This document shows positions 55,550 to 64,000 of a stretch of 64,000 nucleotides of DNA, piece after piece. The DNA is from Stenotrophomonas nitritireducens. GTDB taxonomy: Bacteria; Pseudomonadota; Gammaproteobacteria; Xanthomonadales; Xanthomonadaceae. Position 1 is the stretch's first letter, and every line of letters begins with the position of its first letter. The notes under the pieces were generated by a model. That model was given only the letters and a program-made list of their open reading frames with translations. It searched no databases and was not told where the DNA came from. The stretch lies in the NCBI RefSeq assembly GCF_001431425.1, contig NZ_LDJG01000010.1, forward strand, positions 1-64,000. The letters run 5' to 3'. A program made the position numbers and the translations under genes.

Positions 55550-56149
55550 TTAGGGTTGTTTCTGCCTGCCGTCGCCGGGCGCCGCGGTGGCGCATTCCAG
55601 CAATCGCTGCAGCATTTCTATCTGGCGGTTCTGCTGTTCGACCAGCAGCGCCCATTCGTGGGAGCGCAGCACGTCCAGCTTCTCGTGGATCTGCAGTACT
55701 TCCAGTTCCGATTTCACGTTGACCTGGTAGTCGTTCTCGGCATGCATGCGGTCCACCGCCGCCTGCCGGTTCTGGCTCATCATGATGATCGGCGCCTGCA
55801 CCGCGGCCAGGCACGACAGCACCAGGTTGAGCAGGATGTAGGGGTAGGGATCGAACGCCCTGGCCAGCAGGAAGCTGTTGACGATCATCCACACCACCAG
55901 CACCACGCCGAAGCACATGATGAAGGTCCAGCTGCCGCCAACCGCGGCGACGCGGTCGGCGACCCGCTCTCCGAGGGTGCGGGACTCGTGCAGCTCGCGT
56001 CGCACGTTGCGCGAGACCCGCCCGCCGGAGATGAAGCGTTCGACCACCACCCGTTCTTCCGGCGTCAACTGCTCCAGCTCGCGTTGCAGCAGGCGCCGCG
56101 CGGCATCGCGGCGATCGACACGGGTGCTGTGGGAGGAGGTCGTCGCCAT
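55550..56149 (-). CDS. DUF1003 membrane protein within the prp operon
   Basis: The 199-residue protein has an N-terminal cytoplasmic region (about 1-70) and two adjacent membrane segments (about 72-96 and 104-128: WTFIMCFGVVLVVWMIVNSFLLA and YILLNLVLSCLAAVQAPIIMMSQNRQA). A C-terminal coiled-coil-like stretch follows. FDPYPYILLNLVLS...QAPIIMMSQNRQ is the DUF1003 signature. It is co-oriented between prpB and prpC with gaps of 31 and 24 bp, so it is part of the transcript. Its role in propionate use is unknown. Confidence 0.9.
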   Translation of the reverse strand: MATTSSHSTRVDRRDAARRLLQRELEQLTPEERVVVERFISGGRVSRNVRRELHESRTLGERVADRVAAVGGSWTFIMCFGVVLVVWMIVNSFLLARAFDPYPYILLNLVLSCLAAVQAPIIMMSQNRQAAVDRMHAENDYQVNVKSELEVLQIHEKLDVLRSHEWALLVEQQNRQIEMLQRLLECATAAPGDGRQKQP

Positions 56150-56180
56150 GGCGGGAATCAGGTGGCCGCAGGGACGGCCA

Positions 56181-57068
56181 TCATGCGCCCTTCTGCGCGA
56201 ACACCTTGTCCAGCTGCGCCTCGAAGGCGTGGTAGCCGATGCGATCGTACAGCTCCTCGCGGGTCTGCATGGCGTCCACCACGTTGCGCTGGTGGCCGTC
56301 GCGGCGGATCGCCTCGTACACGTTCTCGGCGGCCTTGTTGGCGGCGCGGAACGCCGACAGCGGGAACAGCTGGATGGCGACGCCGGCCGAGGCCAGTTCG
56401 TCGCGGCTGAACAGCGGCGTGGCGCCGAACTCGGTGATGTTGGCCAGCACAGGCACCTTCACCGCGTCGGCGAAGCGCTTGTAGGTCGGCAGGTCGTAGG
56501 CGGCCTCGGCGAAGATGCCGTCGGCGCCGGCCTCGACGCAGGCGATGGCGCGCTCGATGGCCGCGTCCACGCCTTCCATCTGGATCGCGTCGGTACGGGC
56601 GATCAGGAAGAAGTCCGGATCGGTCTTGGCGTCGGCGGCGGCCTTCACCCGGTCGACCATCTCACCCTGCGACACGATCTCCTTGCCCGGGCGATGGCCG
56701 CAGCGCTTGGCGCCGACCTGGTCCTCGATGTGGCAGGCGGCGGCGCCGGCCTTGATCAGCGATTTCACCGTGCGCGCGATGTTGAACGCGCTCGGGCCGA
56801 AGCCGGTGTCGATGTCCACCATCAGCGGCAGGTCGCACACGTCGGTGATGCGGCGCACGTCGATCAGCACGTCTTCCAGGGTGTTGATGCCCAGGTCCGG
56901 CAGGCCCAGCGAGCCGGCCGCGACGCCGCCGCCGGACAGGTAGATGGCCTTGTAGCCGGCGCGTTTGGCGAGCAGCGCGTGGTTGGCGTTGATCGCGCCG
57001 ATCACCTGCAAGGGCTTCTCGGCGGCCAGGGCGGCGCGGAAGGCGGCGCCGGCGGAGGAAAGGGACAT
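56181..57068 (-). CDS. prpB: 2-methylisocitrate lyase
   Basis: The 295-residue isocitrate-lyase/PEP-mutase barrel enzyme splits 2-methylisocitrate to pyruvate and succinate. Visible landmarks are [18 protein letters not shown], the metal-binding [25 protein letters not shown] with the catalytic KRCGH motif, and ARTDA. ATG 57068 begins the family N-terminus ([27 protein letters not shown]). First gene of the prp operon, divergent from the HTH-citrate-synthase fusion gene. Confidence 0.97.
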   Translation of the reverse strand: MSLSSAGAAFRAALAAEKPLQVIGAINANHALLAKRAGYKAIYLSGGGVAAGSLGLPDLGINTLEDVLIDVRRITDVCDLPLMVDIDTGFGPSAFNIARTVKSLIKAGAAACHIEDQVGAKRCGHRPGKEIVSQGEMVDRVKAAADAKTDPDFFLIARTDAIQMEGVDAAIERAIACVEAGADGIFAEAAYDLPTYKRFADAVKVPVLANITEFGATPLFSRDELASAGVAIQLFPLSAFRAANKAAENVYEAIRRDGHQRNVVDAMQTREELYDRIGYHAFEAQLDKVFAQKGA

Positions 57069-57140
57069 GGCGGGACTCCTGGTCTGGCGGCGGCGAAAGG
57101 GCCGTTCCGCGATGGCGCACAATCTGGCACCATCCAGAGC

Positions 57141-57168
57141 ATTGATCAATCTTGATTCAATAAATCAA
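57141..57168. promoter_or_regulatory. Probable operator of the prp divergent region
   Basis: The AT-rich patch holds two palindromes in 28 bp: ATTGATCAAT (57141-57150) and TTGATT-CAATA-AATCAA (57152-57168). It lies 14 bp before the ATG of the regulator candidate and about 70 bp upstream of the prpB ATG. Such half-sites suit the fusion protein's HTH domain. It likely overlaps its own promoter. Confidence 0.65.
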
Positions 57169-57181
57169 CATATTGAACACC

Positions 57182-58405
57182 ATGGCCGAACCCACCGAAC
57201 CGGAACTGATCCCCGCCAGCGACGCCTGCGCCCTGCTCGGCATCAGCCCGGCCACGCTCTATGCCTATGTCAGCCGCGGCCAGCTCAGTTCGCGGCCCGG
57301 TCCGGACCCGCGCAGCCGCGTCTACCTGCGCGCCGAGGTGGAACGGCTGGCGCAGCGCAAGCGCGCCGGCCGCGGCGCCGAACGCGGCGCGGCGCAGAGC
57401 TTGGACCGCGGCCTGCCGGTGCTGGAGACGCGGATCTCGCTGATCCGCCCGGACGCGCCGTATTACCGCGGCCGCTCGGCGGTGGCGGCGGCGCGCGCCG
57501 GCGCCACGCTGGAGGACATCGCGCGGCTGCTGTGGGAATGCGAGGAACAGGACCCGTTCGCCGTGCCGCCGCCCCCGGCCTGGCCGGAACGCGTGGCGGC
57601 GCTGGCGCTGGATACCGCGCTGCCACCGCTGGAACGCACCATGGCCTGCATCCCGCTGCTGGCGCTGGAACAGCGGCAGTCGCTCAATGCCGCCGCGCCG
57701 GTGCGGCGCGAAGTGGCGGCGACGCTGCTGCGGCAGAACGCCGCGCTGCTGGTCGGCGTCCAGCCCGACGCGCGGCCGGTGCATCGCCTGCTCGCCGACG
57801 CGTGGCGGCCCGGCGATGCCGGCTTCGCCGGGCTGGTGCGCTCGGCGCTGGTGCTGTGCGCCGACCACGAATTGAACGTATCCGCGTTCGCCGCGCGCGT
57901 GGTCGCCTCCACCGGCGCGCACCTGCACGCCACCGTCAGCGCGGGCCTGGCCGCGCTGTCCGGCCCGCGCCACGGCGGCGCCACCGCACGCGCGCATGCC
58001 CTGCTGCTCGACGCGGAGGCCAGCGGCGCACCGGCCGCCTTCATCGCCGAACGCTGGCGCCGCGGCGACGAGCTGCCCGGCTTCAACCACCTGCTCTACC
58101 CCGACGGCGACCCGCGCGGCACCGAAATGCTGCGCCAGCTGCGCGGGCTGTGCGGCGACCAGCCGCGCATGCGCCACGTCGAGGCGGTGCTGGCCGCCAC
58201 CGCCGAACACAGCGGCCAGCATCCGAACATCGACGGCCTGCTCGCGGCGATCTGCTACGTGCACGACCTGCCCGGCACGCATGCGCTGGTGATGTTCGCC
58301 GCCGCGCGCCTGACCGGCTGGCTGGCACATGCGCTGGAGCAACAGGCGCTGGGCACGCTGATCCGCCCCCGCGCGCGCTACACGGGGCTGGCGCCGGGAG
58401 GATGA
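57182..58405 (+). CDS. HTH-citrate synthase fusion, candidate prp regulator
   Basis: The 407-residue protein has an N-terminal MerR-like helix-turn-helix (about residues 10-58: [31 protein letters not shown]...[10 protein letters not shown]) fused to a citrate-synthase-fold domain (about 85-400). Catalytic-type residues seem kept: [24 protein letters not shown] (His), [13 protein letters not shown] (Asp), so an active enzyme is possible. Divergent transcription from prpB and a palindrome in between suggest it senses a methylcitrate-cycle substrate and controls the operon; the usual PrpR is absent here. ATG 57182 is preferred to TTG 57173. Confidence 0.88.
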   Translation: MAEPTEPELIPASDACALLGISPATLYAYVSRGQLSSRPGPDPRSRVYLRAEVERLAQRKRAGRGAERGAAQSLDRGLPVLETRISLIRPDAPYYRGRSAVAAARAGATLEDIARLLWECEEQDPFAVPPPPAWPERVAALALDTALPPLERTMACIPLLALEQRQSLNAAAPVRREVAATLLRQNAALLVGVQPDARPVHRLLADAWRPGDAGFAGLVRSALVLCADHELNVSAFAARVVASTGAHLHATVSAGLAALSGPRHGGATARAHALLLDAEASGAPAAFIAERWRRGDELPGFNHLLYPDGDPRGTEMLRQLRGLCGDQPRMRHVEAVLAATAEHSGQHPNIDGLLAAICYVHDLPGTHALVMFAAARLTGWLAHALEQQALGTLIRPRARYTGLAPGG

Positions 58406-58509
58406 GCCGGCGGCCAGGCATGCATCCCGCTCATGCCTGCCGCAGCTTATTCGCGTTGGTTGCGATGCGCCGGCCTGCCTATGCTGCGGCATCCGTAGCC
58501 GACAGGCAG

Positions 58510-59493
58510 ATGACAGCGATGCGCCGACACCCCTTCCCGCCCTGCCGCCTTGCGGGCTCCATCCTCGGCCTCGCCCTGCTCGCCGCCTGCCAGCCCGCGC
58601 CACGCGGCGCGCCCGTGACCGCGGCGGCCTCTCCGACCGCCGCCACGCCGGCTGCGACCGCAGACCGGGACATCCCCGCCTGCGCCGCCAGCGACAGCGC
58701 CATGGAAGGCTGGAACGAGCGCGCGCCCCCGCGCCGCATCTTCGGCAACACGTGGTACGTGGGCACCTGCGGCCTGACCGCGCTGCTGGTCACCTCCGAC
58801 GCGGGCCACGTCCTCATCGACGGCGCCACCGCGCCCGCCGGCCCGTTGATCGAAGCCAACATCCGGGCCCTGGGCTTCGATCCCCGCGATGTGAAATATC
58901 TGCTCAACTCGCACGAACATTACGACCATGCAGCGGGCCTGGCCTATCTGCAGGGCGCGACCGGCGCACCGCTGCTGGCGCGCGCACCGGCCGTCGCCAC
59001 ACTGCATACCGGCATTAGCGACCGCAGCGATCCGCAACAGCTGGAATTCAAGGAAGGCTTTCCCGCCGTGCCGGTCGTACAAACCATCGACGATGGCGAC
59101 ACCGTGCGGGTCGGCCCCCTGGCCCTCACCGCGCACGCGACGCCCGGCCACACCGCCGGCGGCACCAGCTGGACCTGGCGTTCCTGCGAAGGCACGCGCT
59201 GCCTGGACATGGCCTACACCGACAGCGTGAGCGCCCTCTCGGACAGGCAGTACCGTTACAGCGAGCATCCTGCGATGGTGGCCGCCTTCCGCCGCGGCCT
59301 GGACACCATCGCCGCCCTGCCCTGCGACATCCACCTCACCCCGCACCCACTGGCCAGCGACCTGTTCGCGCGCCTGCAGGGCACGCCCGGCAAACCGCTG
59401 GTCGACGCCGGAGCGTGCAGGCGTTATGCCCAAAGCGGACGCGCCAACCTGGAGAAAAGGCTGAGCGATGAAACCAGCGGCCTGAAACCGTGA
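58510..59493 (+). CDS. Subclass B3 metallo-beta-lactamase-like lipoprotein
   Basis: The 327-residue MBL-fold protein has a lipoprotein signal ([12 protein letters not shown], lipid Cys near 27), a low-complexity Ala/Thr/Pro linker and a B3-type core. Zinc ligands are [11 protein letters not shown] (His135, His137, Asp139, His140), [12 protein letters not shown] (His) and the late TPHPLASDL (His). [25 protein letters not shown] and the YTDSVSAL segment match B3 enzymes such as L1, not glyoxalases. It probably hydrolyses beta-lactams in the periplasm. ATG 58519 is another possible start. No adjacent AmpR/LysR regulator. Confidence 0.92.
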   Translation: MTAMRRHPFPPCRLAGSILGLALLAACQPAPRGAPVTAAASPTAATPAATADRDIPACAASDSAMEGWNERAPPRRIFGNTWYVGTCGLTALLVTSDAGHVLIDGATAPAGPLIEANIRALGFDPRDVKYLLNSHEHYDHAAGLAYLQGATGAPLLARAPAVATLHTGISDRSDPQQLEFKEGFPAVPVVQTIDDGDTVRVGPLALTAHATPGHTAGGTSWTWRSCEGTRCLDMAYTDSVSALSDRQYRYSEHPAMVAAFRRGLDTIAALPCDIHLTPHPLASDLFARLQGTPGKPLVDAGACRRYAQSGRANLEKRLSDETSGLKP

Positions 59494-59575
59494 AGCCGGA
59501 CCTGCTGCCTGATGGCGGCAGGATGCCGGGCCGCGACCGGGGCTTTGCCGCCGGATGATCCACCGGCAAGGCCCG

Positions 59576-59599
59576 TGCGGGGCACGCCCCGCATCTACG
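59576..59599. repeat. Short half-copy of the dispersed palindrome
   Basis: GTGCGGGGCACGCCCCGCATCTACG is the GCGGGGCAACGCCCCGC half of the family with one base lost. It overlaps the stop region of the BtuF-like gene, so the repeat supplies its last codons. Confidence 0.6.
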
Positions 59600-60392
59600 G
59601 GTGACGCTGCGCCCAGCGCTGGACGATGGCCGCGATCGCCTGCACGCCATCGGTCAGGGCCGCCGGCCCCGGCTGCAGGATCAGCGGCGACTTGATTTCG
59701 TGCAGTTCGCCGTCGCGCACCGCCGGTATCGCCTCCCAGCCCGGTCGTGCGGCCACGCGTTCGGGACGGAATTTCTTGCCGCACCACGAGCCGATGATGA
59801 TGTCCGGGGCGCGCGCGATCACCGGGTCGCCATCGGCGAGGATGCGCGCCTTGGCCAGCGGTTCGCGCGACAGTTCGGGGAACACGTCGATGCCGCCGGC
59901 GATCTCCACCAGCTCGGCGCCCCACTGGATGCCGGTGATGATCGGCTCGTCCCACTCTTCCACGTACACGCGCGGCCGCCGCGGCAGGCGCGCGGCCTGC
60001 GCGGCGATGGCGTCCAGTCCGCGCTGCAACTCGTCGGCATAGGCATCGGCGCGCGCGGCCACGCCGACCAGCGCGCCGAGCCGGCGGATGTAATCGAGGA
60101 TGCCGGCGACGCTGCGATGGTTGGCGATCCACACCTCCACGCCGCGGCGGATCAGCTCGGCGGCGATGTCGGCCTGGATGTCGGAAAAGCCGATCGCCAG
60201 GTCGGGCTTGAGCTTGAGGATCTCCTCCACCTTGGCGCTGGTGAAGGCGCTGACCTTGGGCTTGTCGCGACGCGCCTGCGGCGGGCGCACGGTGAAGCCG
60301 CTGATGCCGACGACGCGGTCCTGCTCGCCCAGCGCGTACAGGGTCTCGGTCGGCTCCTCGGTGAGGCAGACGATGCGGCGCGGCCCGCTCAT
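59595..60392 (-). CDS. BtuF-like periplasmic-binding-fold protein without signal peptide
   Basis: The 265-residue helical-backbone metal/cobalamin-binding-protein fold starts RRIVCLTEEPTETLYALGEQDRVVGISG and continues LKPDLAIGFSDIQADIAAEL and VYVEEWDEPIITGIQWGAELVEIAGG. This is the BtuF class, but the start [13 protein letters not shown] shows no export signal. The ATG overlaps the upstream stop (ATGA, 60389-60392), so a longer N-terminus is unlikely. A cytoplasmic role or unrecognised export is implied. Cobalamin binding is by family only; no btuB, C or D is adjacent. Confidence 0.83.
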   Translation of the reverse strand: MSGPRRIVCLTEEPTETLYALGEQDRVVGISGFTVRPPQARRDKPKVSAFTSAKVEEILKLKPDLAIGFSDIQADIAAELIRRGVEVWIANHRSVAGILDYIRRLGALVGVAARADAYADELQRGLDAIAAQAARLPRRPRVYVEEWDEPIITGIQWGAELVEIAGGIDVFPELSREPLAKARILADGDPVIARAPDIIIGSWCGKKFRPERVAARPGWEAIPAVRDGELHEIKSPLILQPGPAALTDGVQAIAAIVQRWAQRHP

Positions 60393-60754
60393 GGTGCGGC
60401 GAACTCCACCGCATCGACGAACACCGCCGGACTGTTCCACGGATGATGCGCGGCGATGCCGTCATCGAGCAGGCGCTGCAGCCGCTCGCGGGCGCCCGGC
60501 ACCTCGCGCGGGATGCAGAACTCCAGCCGCACCGTGGGCTCGCTCACCAGTTCGCGGGCCTGCCCGACGGCGCTGGCGGTGCCGGGCAGCGCGCGGAACT
60601 GCTCACGCCCCGGGGCCGATTCCCACATGCCATGCGCGTAGCCGCCGGCCGCCAGGTCGTCCACCGCGAGGATGCCGCGCTTGAGCGCCTCCAGCCGCGC
60701 CGGCGGCACGAACACGGTGATGCGGTAGACCGGATGCAGGCGCAGCGTGCTCAC
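60389..60754 (-). CDS. NIF3/CutA1-like small protein
   Basis: The 121-residue protein begins at GTG 60754 ([28 protein letters not shown]). The pattern [11 protein letters not shown]...[10 protein letters not shown] is that of the inserted domain of NIF3/YqfO proteins, whose stand-alone versions are found in many Proteobacteria. It resembles CutA1 in fold, from memory. Its start overlaps the pdxH stop (GTGA, 60751-60754) and its stop overlaps the next gene start, so it sits in a tightly coupled operon. Function unknown. Confidence 0.83.
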   Translation of the reverse strand: MSTLRLHPVYRITVFVPPARLEALKRGILAVDDLAAGGYAHGMWESAPGREQFRALPGTASAVGQARELVSEPTVRLEFCIPREVPGARERLQRLLDDGIAAHHPWNSPAVFVDAVEFAAP

Positions 60755-61350
60755 GGATACAGCAGCCGCTTGCTCCAGGCGCCGGCGGCGTCGGCCTCGT
60801 AGCACCAGCGTTCGTGCAGGCGGAAGGTCGCGCCGTACCAGAACTCGATGCGCTGCGGCACCACGCGGATGCCGCTCCAGCCGTCCGGGCGCGGCACGTC
60901 GCGGCCTTCGAAGCGCGCCTCGAAATTGCGCAGGCGCTCCTCGAATTCCTCGCGCGAGCCCAGCGTCTGCGACTGCACCGAGGCCCAGGCGCCGATCTGG
61001 CTCATGCGCGGACGCGAAGCGAAATAGGCATCGGCCTCGGCCGCGGACACCAGTTGCGCGTCGCCGTCGATCCGCACCTGGATACCGGCCCCGCGCAGGC
61101 TGCGCCACAGCAGCAGCAGCGCCGCCTGGCGGTTGGCATGCAGTTCGCGGCCCTTGCGGCTGTCCAGGTGGGTGTAGAACACGAAGCCGCGCTCATCGAA
61201 GGACTTGAGCAGCACGGTACGCGCCGAGGGCCGGCCATCGACATCGGCGGTGGCCACGGTCATCGCACTGGGCTCGATTTCATTGCTGGCCTTGGCCTCC
61301 TCGAACAACTCGGCGAAGGTCGAAAGCGCTTCTGCGTACAGATCGGTCAT
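60751..61350 (-). CDS. pdxH: Pyridoxamine 5'-phosphate oxidase
   Basis: The 199-residue FMN enzyme oxidises pyridoxine/pyridoxamine 5'-phosphate to PLP. The FMN- and PLP-binding segments are visible: [56 protein letters not shown] and [18 protein letters not shown], ending in KRLLYP. Length is normal. First gene of a three-gene operon in which each start overlaps the previous stop. It is divergent from the kinase gene. Confidence 0.97.
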   Translation of the reverse strand: MTDLYAEALSTFAELFEEAKASNEIEPSAMTVATADVDGRPSARTVLLKSFDERGFVFYTHLDSRKGRELHANRQAALLLLWRSLRGAGIQVRIDGDAQLVSAAEADAYFASRPRMSQIGAWASVQSQTLGSREEFEERLRNFEARFEGRDVPRPDGWSGIRVVPQRIEFWYGATFRLHERWCYEADAAGAWSKRLLYP

Positions 61351-61392
61351 GGCTCCACTTCGGACAGCACGGGTTTGGGCTATTGTGGCGCC

Positions 61393-62208
61393 ATGTCGTC
61401 CGTTCCGCACCGCTTCTCCGCACGCCGCTTCCCGCCGGCGCTCGCCGCGCAGGCACTGGACGAAGCGCTCGCCACCGGCCAGCCCGTGCCGGTCCTTGCG
61501 ATCAGCGGCCTGCAGGGCAGCGGCAAGTCCACGCTCGCCGCGCAGGTGGTGGAACTGGCGCGCACCCGCGGCCTGCGCGCGGCGGCGCTGTCGATCGACG
61601 ACGTCTACCTGACCCGCGCGCAGCGCCAGCGCCTGGCCGACCGCATCCACCCGCTGCTGGCCACGCGCGGCCCGCCGGGCACGCACGACCTGCCGCTGGC
61701 GTTGGCCACGCTGGACGCCGCGTGTTCCGGACAGGCGTTCGCGCTGCCGCGCTTCGACAAGCTCGCCGACGAACGCGTGCCCGAAGCGCAATGGGAGCGG
61801 ATCGACAGCCTGGACCTGCTGGTGTTCGAGGGCTGGTTCCTCGGTACGCCGGCCGAAACCGACGACGCCCTGCGCGAACCCCTGAACGCGCTGGAGCGCG
61901 ACGCCGACCCGGAAGGCACCTGGAGGCGCTGGTGCAACCAGGCGCTGGCCGACCACTATCCCGCGCTGTGGCGGCATTTCGACCGGCTGTGGTTCCTGCA
62001 GCCACCGGGTTTCTCGGTGGTGCCGCACTGGCGCTGGCAGCAGGAACAGGGGCTGCAGCAGGCCGCGCCGGGGCGCACCGGCATGAACCGCGCGCAGGTC
62101 GAGCGTTTCGTGCAGTTCTACGAGCGGGTCAGCCGGCAGGCGCTGCGCTGCCTGCCGGACATCGCCGACCGCATCGTCGTGCTGGATGCGCAGCGCCGGG
62201 TGTCGTAG
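61393..62208 (+). CDS. P-loop kinase of the D-glycerate 3-kinase (GLYK/Tda10) type
   Basis: The 271-residue kinase has Walker [10 protein letters not shown] (about residues 39-47), [14 protein letters not shown] with the acidic pair, [35 protein letters not shown], and a late [21 protein letters not shown]. These together are typical of the plant-type D-glycerate 3-kinase/Tda10 family, related to phosphoribulokinase. Photorespiration-like glycerate salvage in bacteria is the likely role, not proved. ATG 61393 fits; divergent from pdxH with 42 bp between starts. Confidence 0.88.
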   Translation: MSSVPHRFSARRFPPALAAQALDEALATGQPVPVLAISGLQGSGKSTLAAQVVELARTRGLRAAALSIDDVYLTRAQRQRLADRIHPLLATRGPPGTHDLPLALATLDAACSGQAFALPRFDKLADERVPEAQWERIDSLDLLVFEGWFLGTPAETDDALREPLNALERDADPEGTWRRWCNQALADHYPALWRHFDRLWFLQPPGFSVVPHWRWQQEQGLQQAAPGRTGMNRAQVERFVQFYERVSRQALRCLPDIADRIVVLDAQRRVS

Positions 62209-62272
62209 AGCGGGGCAGCGCCCCGCTGTGGCTTTACCGGCAGGATTTCAGCGGGGCGTTGCCCCGCGCTAC
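62205..62272. repeat. Single copy of the dispersed palindrome, overlapping a stop codon
   Basis: GTAGAGCGGGGCAGCGCCCCGCTGTGGC...CAGCGGGGCGTTGCCCCGCGCTACTGG forms two facing hairpins. Its left edge contains the kinase stop TAG and its right edge CTA provides the dodecin stop on the other strand, so the element is the whole intergenic space between the convergent genes. Confidence 0.85.
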
Positions 62273-62472
62273 TGGACCAGGAACGTCACCCGCAGGTTGA
62301 CCCGCCATTCGGTGATGTTGCCGTCGCCATCGGTGACCACCTTGGTCTCGTTGATCCAGGCGCCCTGGATGCCCTTGACCGTCTCGGCCACCTTCTTCAG
62401 CCCGCTGCGCACCGCGTCCTCGACGCTGGCGCTGGACGACGCGCTGACTTCGATGATTTTCGCCACTGCCAT
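62269..62472 (-). CDS. Dodecin-family flavin-binding protein
   Basis: The 67-residue dodecin forms a hollow dodecamer that stores flavin. The sequence [30 protein letters not shown], then [11 protein letters not shown] and [13 protein letters not shown], follows the family with the flavin-stacking Trp and the Gln/Arg region. ATG 62472 is preceded by AGGCGGAC. Single gene, stop provided by the palindromic repeat. Confidence 0.94.
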   Translation of the reverse strand: MAVAKIIEVSASSSASVEDAVRSGLKKVAETVKGIQGAWINETKVVTDGDGNITEWRVNLRVTFLVQ

Positions 62473-62572
62473 GTCCGCCTCCGTTGGTTGCACCACGAAC
62501 CACTCGTGGCCGGGCCGAGCTTGGCTGCTACCGTGTTAACGCACCGACACGAGGTGCTAGCATCGGCCCGCA

Positions 62573-63115
62573 ATGAATCCCGCCCCCAACGTCATCCTGG
62601 TCGGCCCCATGGGCGCCGGCAAAACCTGCATCGGCCGCCGCCTGGCCGAACGTTTCGGGCTGGAGTTCGTCGATGCCGACCAGGCCATCGTCGACGACGT
62701 CGGCTCGGCGATACCGGCCATCTTCGAGAACGTCGGCGAGGCTGGCTTCCGCGCACACGAGAAACGCGTGCTGGCCAGGCTGCTGGAGGGCGGCGGACAG
62801 CTGGTGTCCACCGGCGGCGGCGCGGTGCTGGATGCCGACAACCGCCACCGGATCCGGCAGCGCGGCTTCGTGGTGTGGCTGCGCGTGGGCGTGGACGCGC
62901 AGCTGCAGCGCTTGCAGCGCGACAAGAGCCGACCGCTGCTGCAGCGCGAGGACCGCGAACAGGCCCTGCACGACATGGCGGCGCTGCGCGACCCGCTGTA
63001 CCGCGAGGTCGCCGACCTGATCGTCGACACCGATCCTTATTCCCCCGCCGAGGCCACCGCGCAGCTGGTGGTGCGCCTGGCCGCGCAATGGCAGAACCCG
63101 GACTTTCCCGCATGA
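62573..63115 (+). CDS. aroK: Shikimate kinase
   Basis: The 180-residue P-loop kinase phosphorylates shikimate. Landmarks are [19 protein letters not shown] (Walker A), FVDADQAIV (shikimate-binding Asp), the region [12 protein letters not shown] (Glu/Arg pair; the usual FRxxE reads FRAHE), VSTGGGAVL and the lid SRPLL. Normal length. Its stop overlaps the aroB start (ATGA, 63112-63115), the usual aroK-aroB operon. Confidence 0.97.
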   Translation: MNPAPNVILVGPMGAGKTCIGRRLAERFGLEFVDADQAIVDDVGSAIPAIFENVGEAGFRAHEKRVLARLLEGGGQLVSTGGGAVLDADNRHRIRQRGFVVWLRVGVDAQLQRLQRDKSRPLLQREDREQALHDMAALRDPLYREVADLIVDTDPYSPAEATAQLVVRLAAQWQNPDFPA

Positions 63116-64000
63116 GCACCGCTCCCCGCACCGTCGCCGTCGGCGGCGGCTCGCCCTACCTGATCCATATCGGTCCCGGCCTGCTTGGCGACGGCGGCCT
63201 GCTGGCCGGCGCCCTCCGCGGCCGCCACGCGCTGCTGGTCAGCGACGACACGGTGGCGCCGCTGTACCTGGACGGCGTGCGCGCCGCCCTGCTGGCCGCG
63301 CGCCCGGAACTGAAGATCGGCCAGCACGTGATTCCCGCCGGCGAGGCCTCCAAGACCCTGCACCATTTCGGCGGCGTGATCGACGCGCTGGCCGCACTCG
63401 GCGCCACCCGCGACGCCTGCGTGCTCGCGCTCGGCGGCGGCGTGGTCGGCGACCTGGCCGGCTTCGCCGCGGCCTGCTGGATGCGCGGCGTGGACTGCGT
63501 GCAGCTGCCCACCACCCTGCTGTCGATGGTGGACTCCTCGGTCGGCGGCAAGACCGCGGTGGACATCGCCCAGGGCAAGAACCTGGTCGGCGCGTTCCAT
63601 CCGCCGCGCGCGGTGGTCGCCGACACCGGCGCGCTGCGCACCCTGCCCGCGCGCGAACTGCGCGCCGGCCTGGCCGAGGTGATCAAGTACGGCTGCATCC
63701 GCGACCCGCTGTTCTTCCAGTGGCTGCAGGCCGAACGCGGCGCGTTGCTGGCCGGCGACGACGCCGCGCTGGCGCAGGCCATCGCCCGCAGCTGCGAGCA
63801 CAAGGCCGAGATCGTCGCGCGCGACCCGCTGGAAAAGGGCGAACGCGCCCTGCTCAACCTCGGCCACACTTTCGGCCATGCCATCGAGACCGCCCAGGGC
63901 TATGGCGCGCCGGGCAACGACAACCTCAACCACGGCGAGGCGGTGGCGGTGGGCATGGTGCTGGCGGCGCGGCTGTCGGCGGCGCTGGGCATGAGCGATG
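63112..64000 (+). CDS. aroB: 3-dehydroquinate synthase (3' end outside window)
   Basis: The NAD- and metal-dependent enzyme makes 3-dehydroquinate from DAHP in the shikimate pathway. 296 residues are visible, about four-fifths of the usual 360-370. NAD-binding PAGEASKTL and [15 protein letters not shown], catalytic [31 protein letters not shown], and the metal ligands [12 protein letters not shown] and [10 protein letters not shown] are present. Cut off by the end of the window; coupled to aroK. Confidence 0.97.
   Translation, partial: MSTAPRTVAVGGGSPYLIHIGPGLLGDGGLLAGALRGRHALLVSDDTVAPLYLDGVRAALLAARPELKIGQHVIPAGEASKTLHHFGGVIDALAALGATRDACVLALGGGVVGDLAGFAAACWMRGVDCVQLPTTLLSMVDSSVGGKTAVDIAQGKNLVGAFHPPRAVVADTGALRTLPARELRAGLAEVIKYGCIRDPLFFQWLQAERGALLAGDDAALAQAIARSCEHKAEIVARDPLEKGERALLNLGHTFGHAIETAQGYGAPGNDNLNHGEAVAVGMVLAARLSAALGMSD

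Noticed and set aside
57182..58405. Housekeeping citrate synthase
   Set aside because: The N-terminal HTH, reduced length of the enzyme part, and divergence from prpB point to a regulator-like fusion rather than gltA.
58510..59493. Glyoxalase II or generic MBL-fold hydrolase
   Set aside because: The late TPHP ligand region, B3-type core and lipoprotein signal fit subclass B3 beta-lactamases better.

Overview
The window reads as the chromosome of a high-G+C gammaproteobacterium of the Xanthomonadaceae (Xanthomonas / Stenotrophomonas / Pseudoxanthomonas / Luteimonas side). The evidence is the protein style, an XAC0095-type family protein, the hflK-hflC-DUF2065-purA order, an acnD/prpF-type methylcitrate operon, dispersed 'GTAGAGCGGGGCAACGCC' palindromes, and integron attC sites of one uniform 60-bp type. 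Exact genus is not resolved. No tRNA, rRNA, CRISPR array, complete insertion sequence or replication origin was seen.

Layout. 0-1.6 kb: end of the min operon (minD partial, minE) and a small HEXXH protein. 1.6-8.3 kb: an OmpR/EnvZ-type two-component pair divergent from a three-gene envelope operon (ArnT-like glycosyltransferase, PAP2 phosphatase, EptA), probably a lipid A modification locus. 8.4-11.7 kb: a half-size EamA transporter with a structured leader, an M2 (ACE-like) peptidase lipoprotein and a small membrane protein. 12.1-14.7 kb: an integron cassette array with six attC sites, six small co-oriented genes and no integrase. 15-21 kb: small proteins, a Bcr/CflA efflux pump, and gcvP behind a tandem glycine riboswitch. 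21-27.6 kb: an AbrB-Doc toxin-antitoxin pair, an M1 aminopeptidase, a PAS-AraC regulator and small lineage-specific genes.

27.7-33.4 kb is the most unusual segment. A highly structured inverted-repeat element precedes a MazG-like pyrophosphohydrolase translationally coupled to a PD-(D/E)XK/DUF2075 helicase. A low-G+C gene follows whose product joins an HsdR-N-type nuclease, a P-loop ATPase and a C-terminal S1-like domain. No HsdM or HsdS is present. I read this as a candidate, possibly undescribed, anti-mobile-element system inserted next to purA.

33.4-45 kb returns to core genes: purA, DUF2065, hflC, hflK, an AcuI-type reductase, a PilH-like regulator, a 91-bp tandem palindrome array, cbpA, a trypsin-like protease, a peroxiredoxin/ferritin-like pair and pbpC. 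45-50 kb holds the alpha-2-macroglobulin partner of pbpC. 50.3-57.1 kb is the 2-methylcitrate operon (prpB, DUF1003, prpC, acnD, prpF), divergent from an HTH-citrate synthase fusion that may be its regulator. 58.5-64 kb carries a subclass B3 metallo-beta-lactamase-like lipoprotein, a tightly overlapped pdxH / NIF3-like / BtuF-like operon, a glycerate-kinase-like gene, dodecin, and aroK-aroB (aroB cut by the window end).
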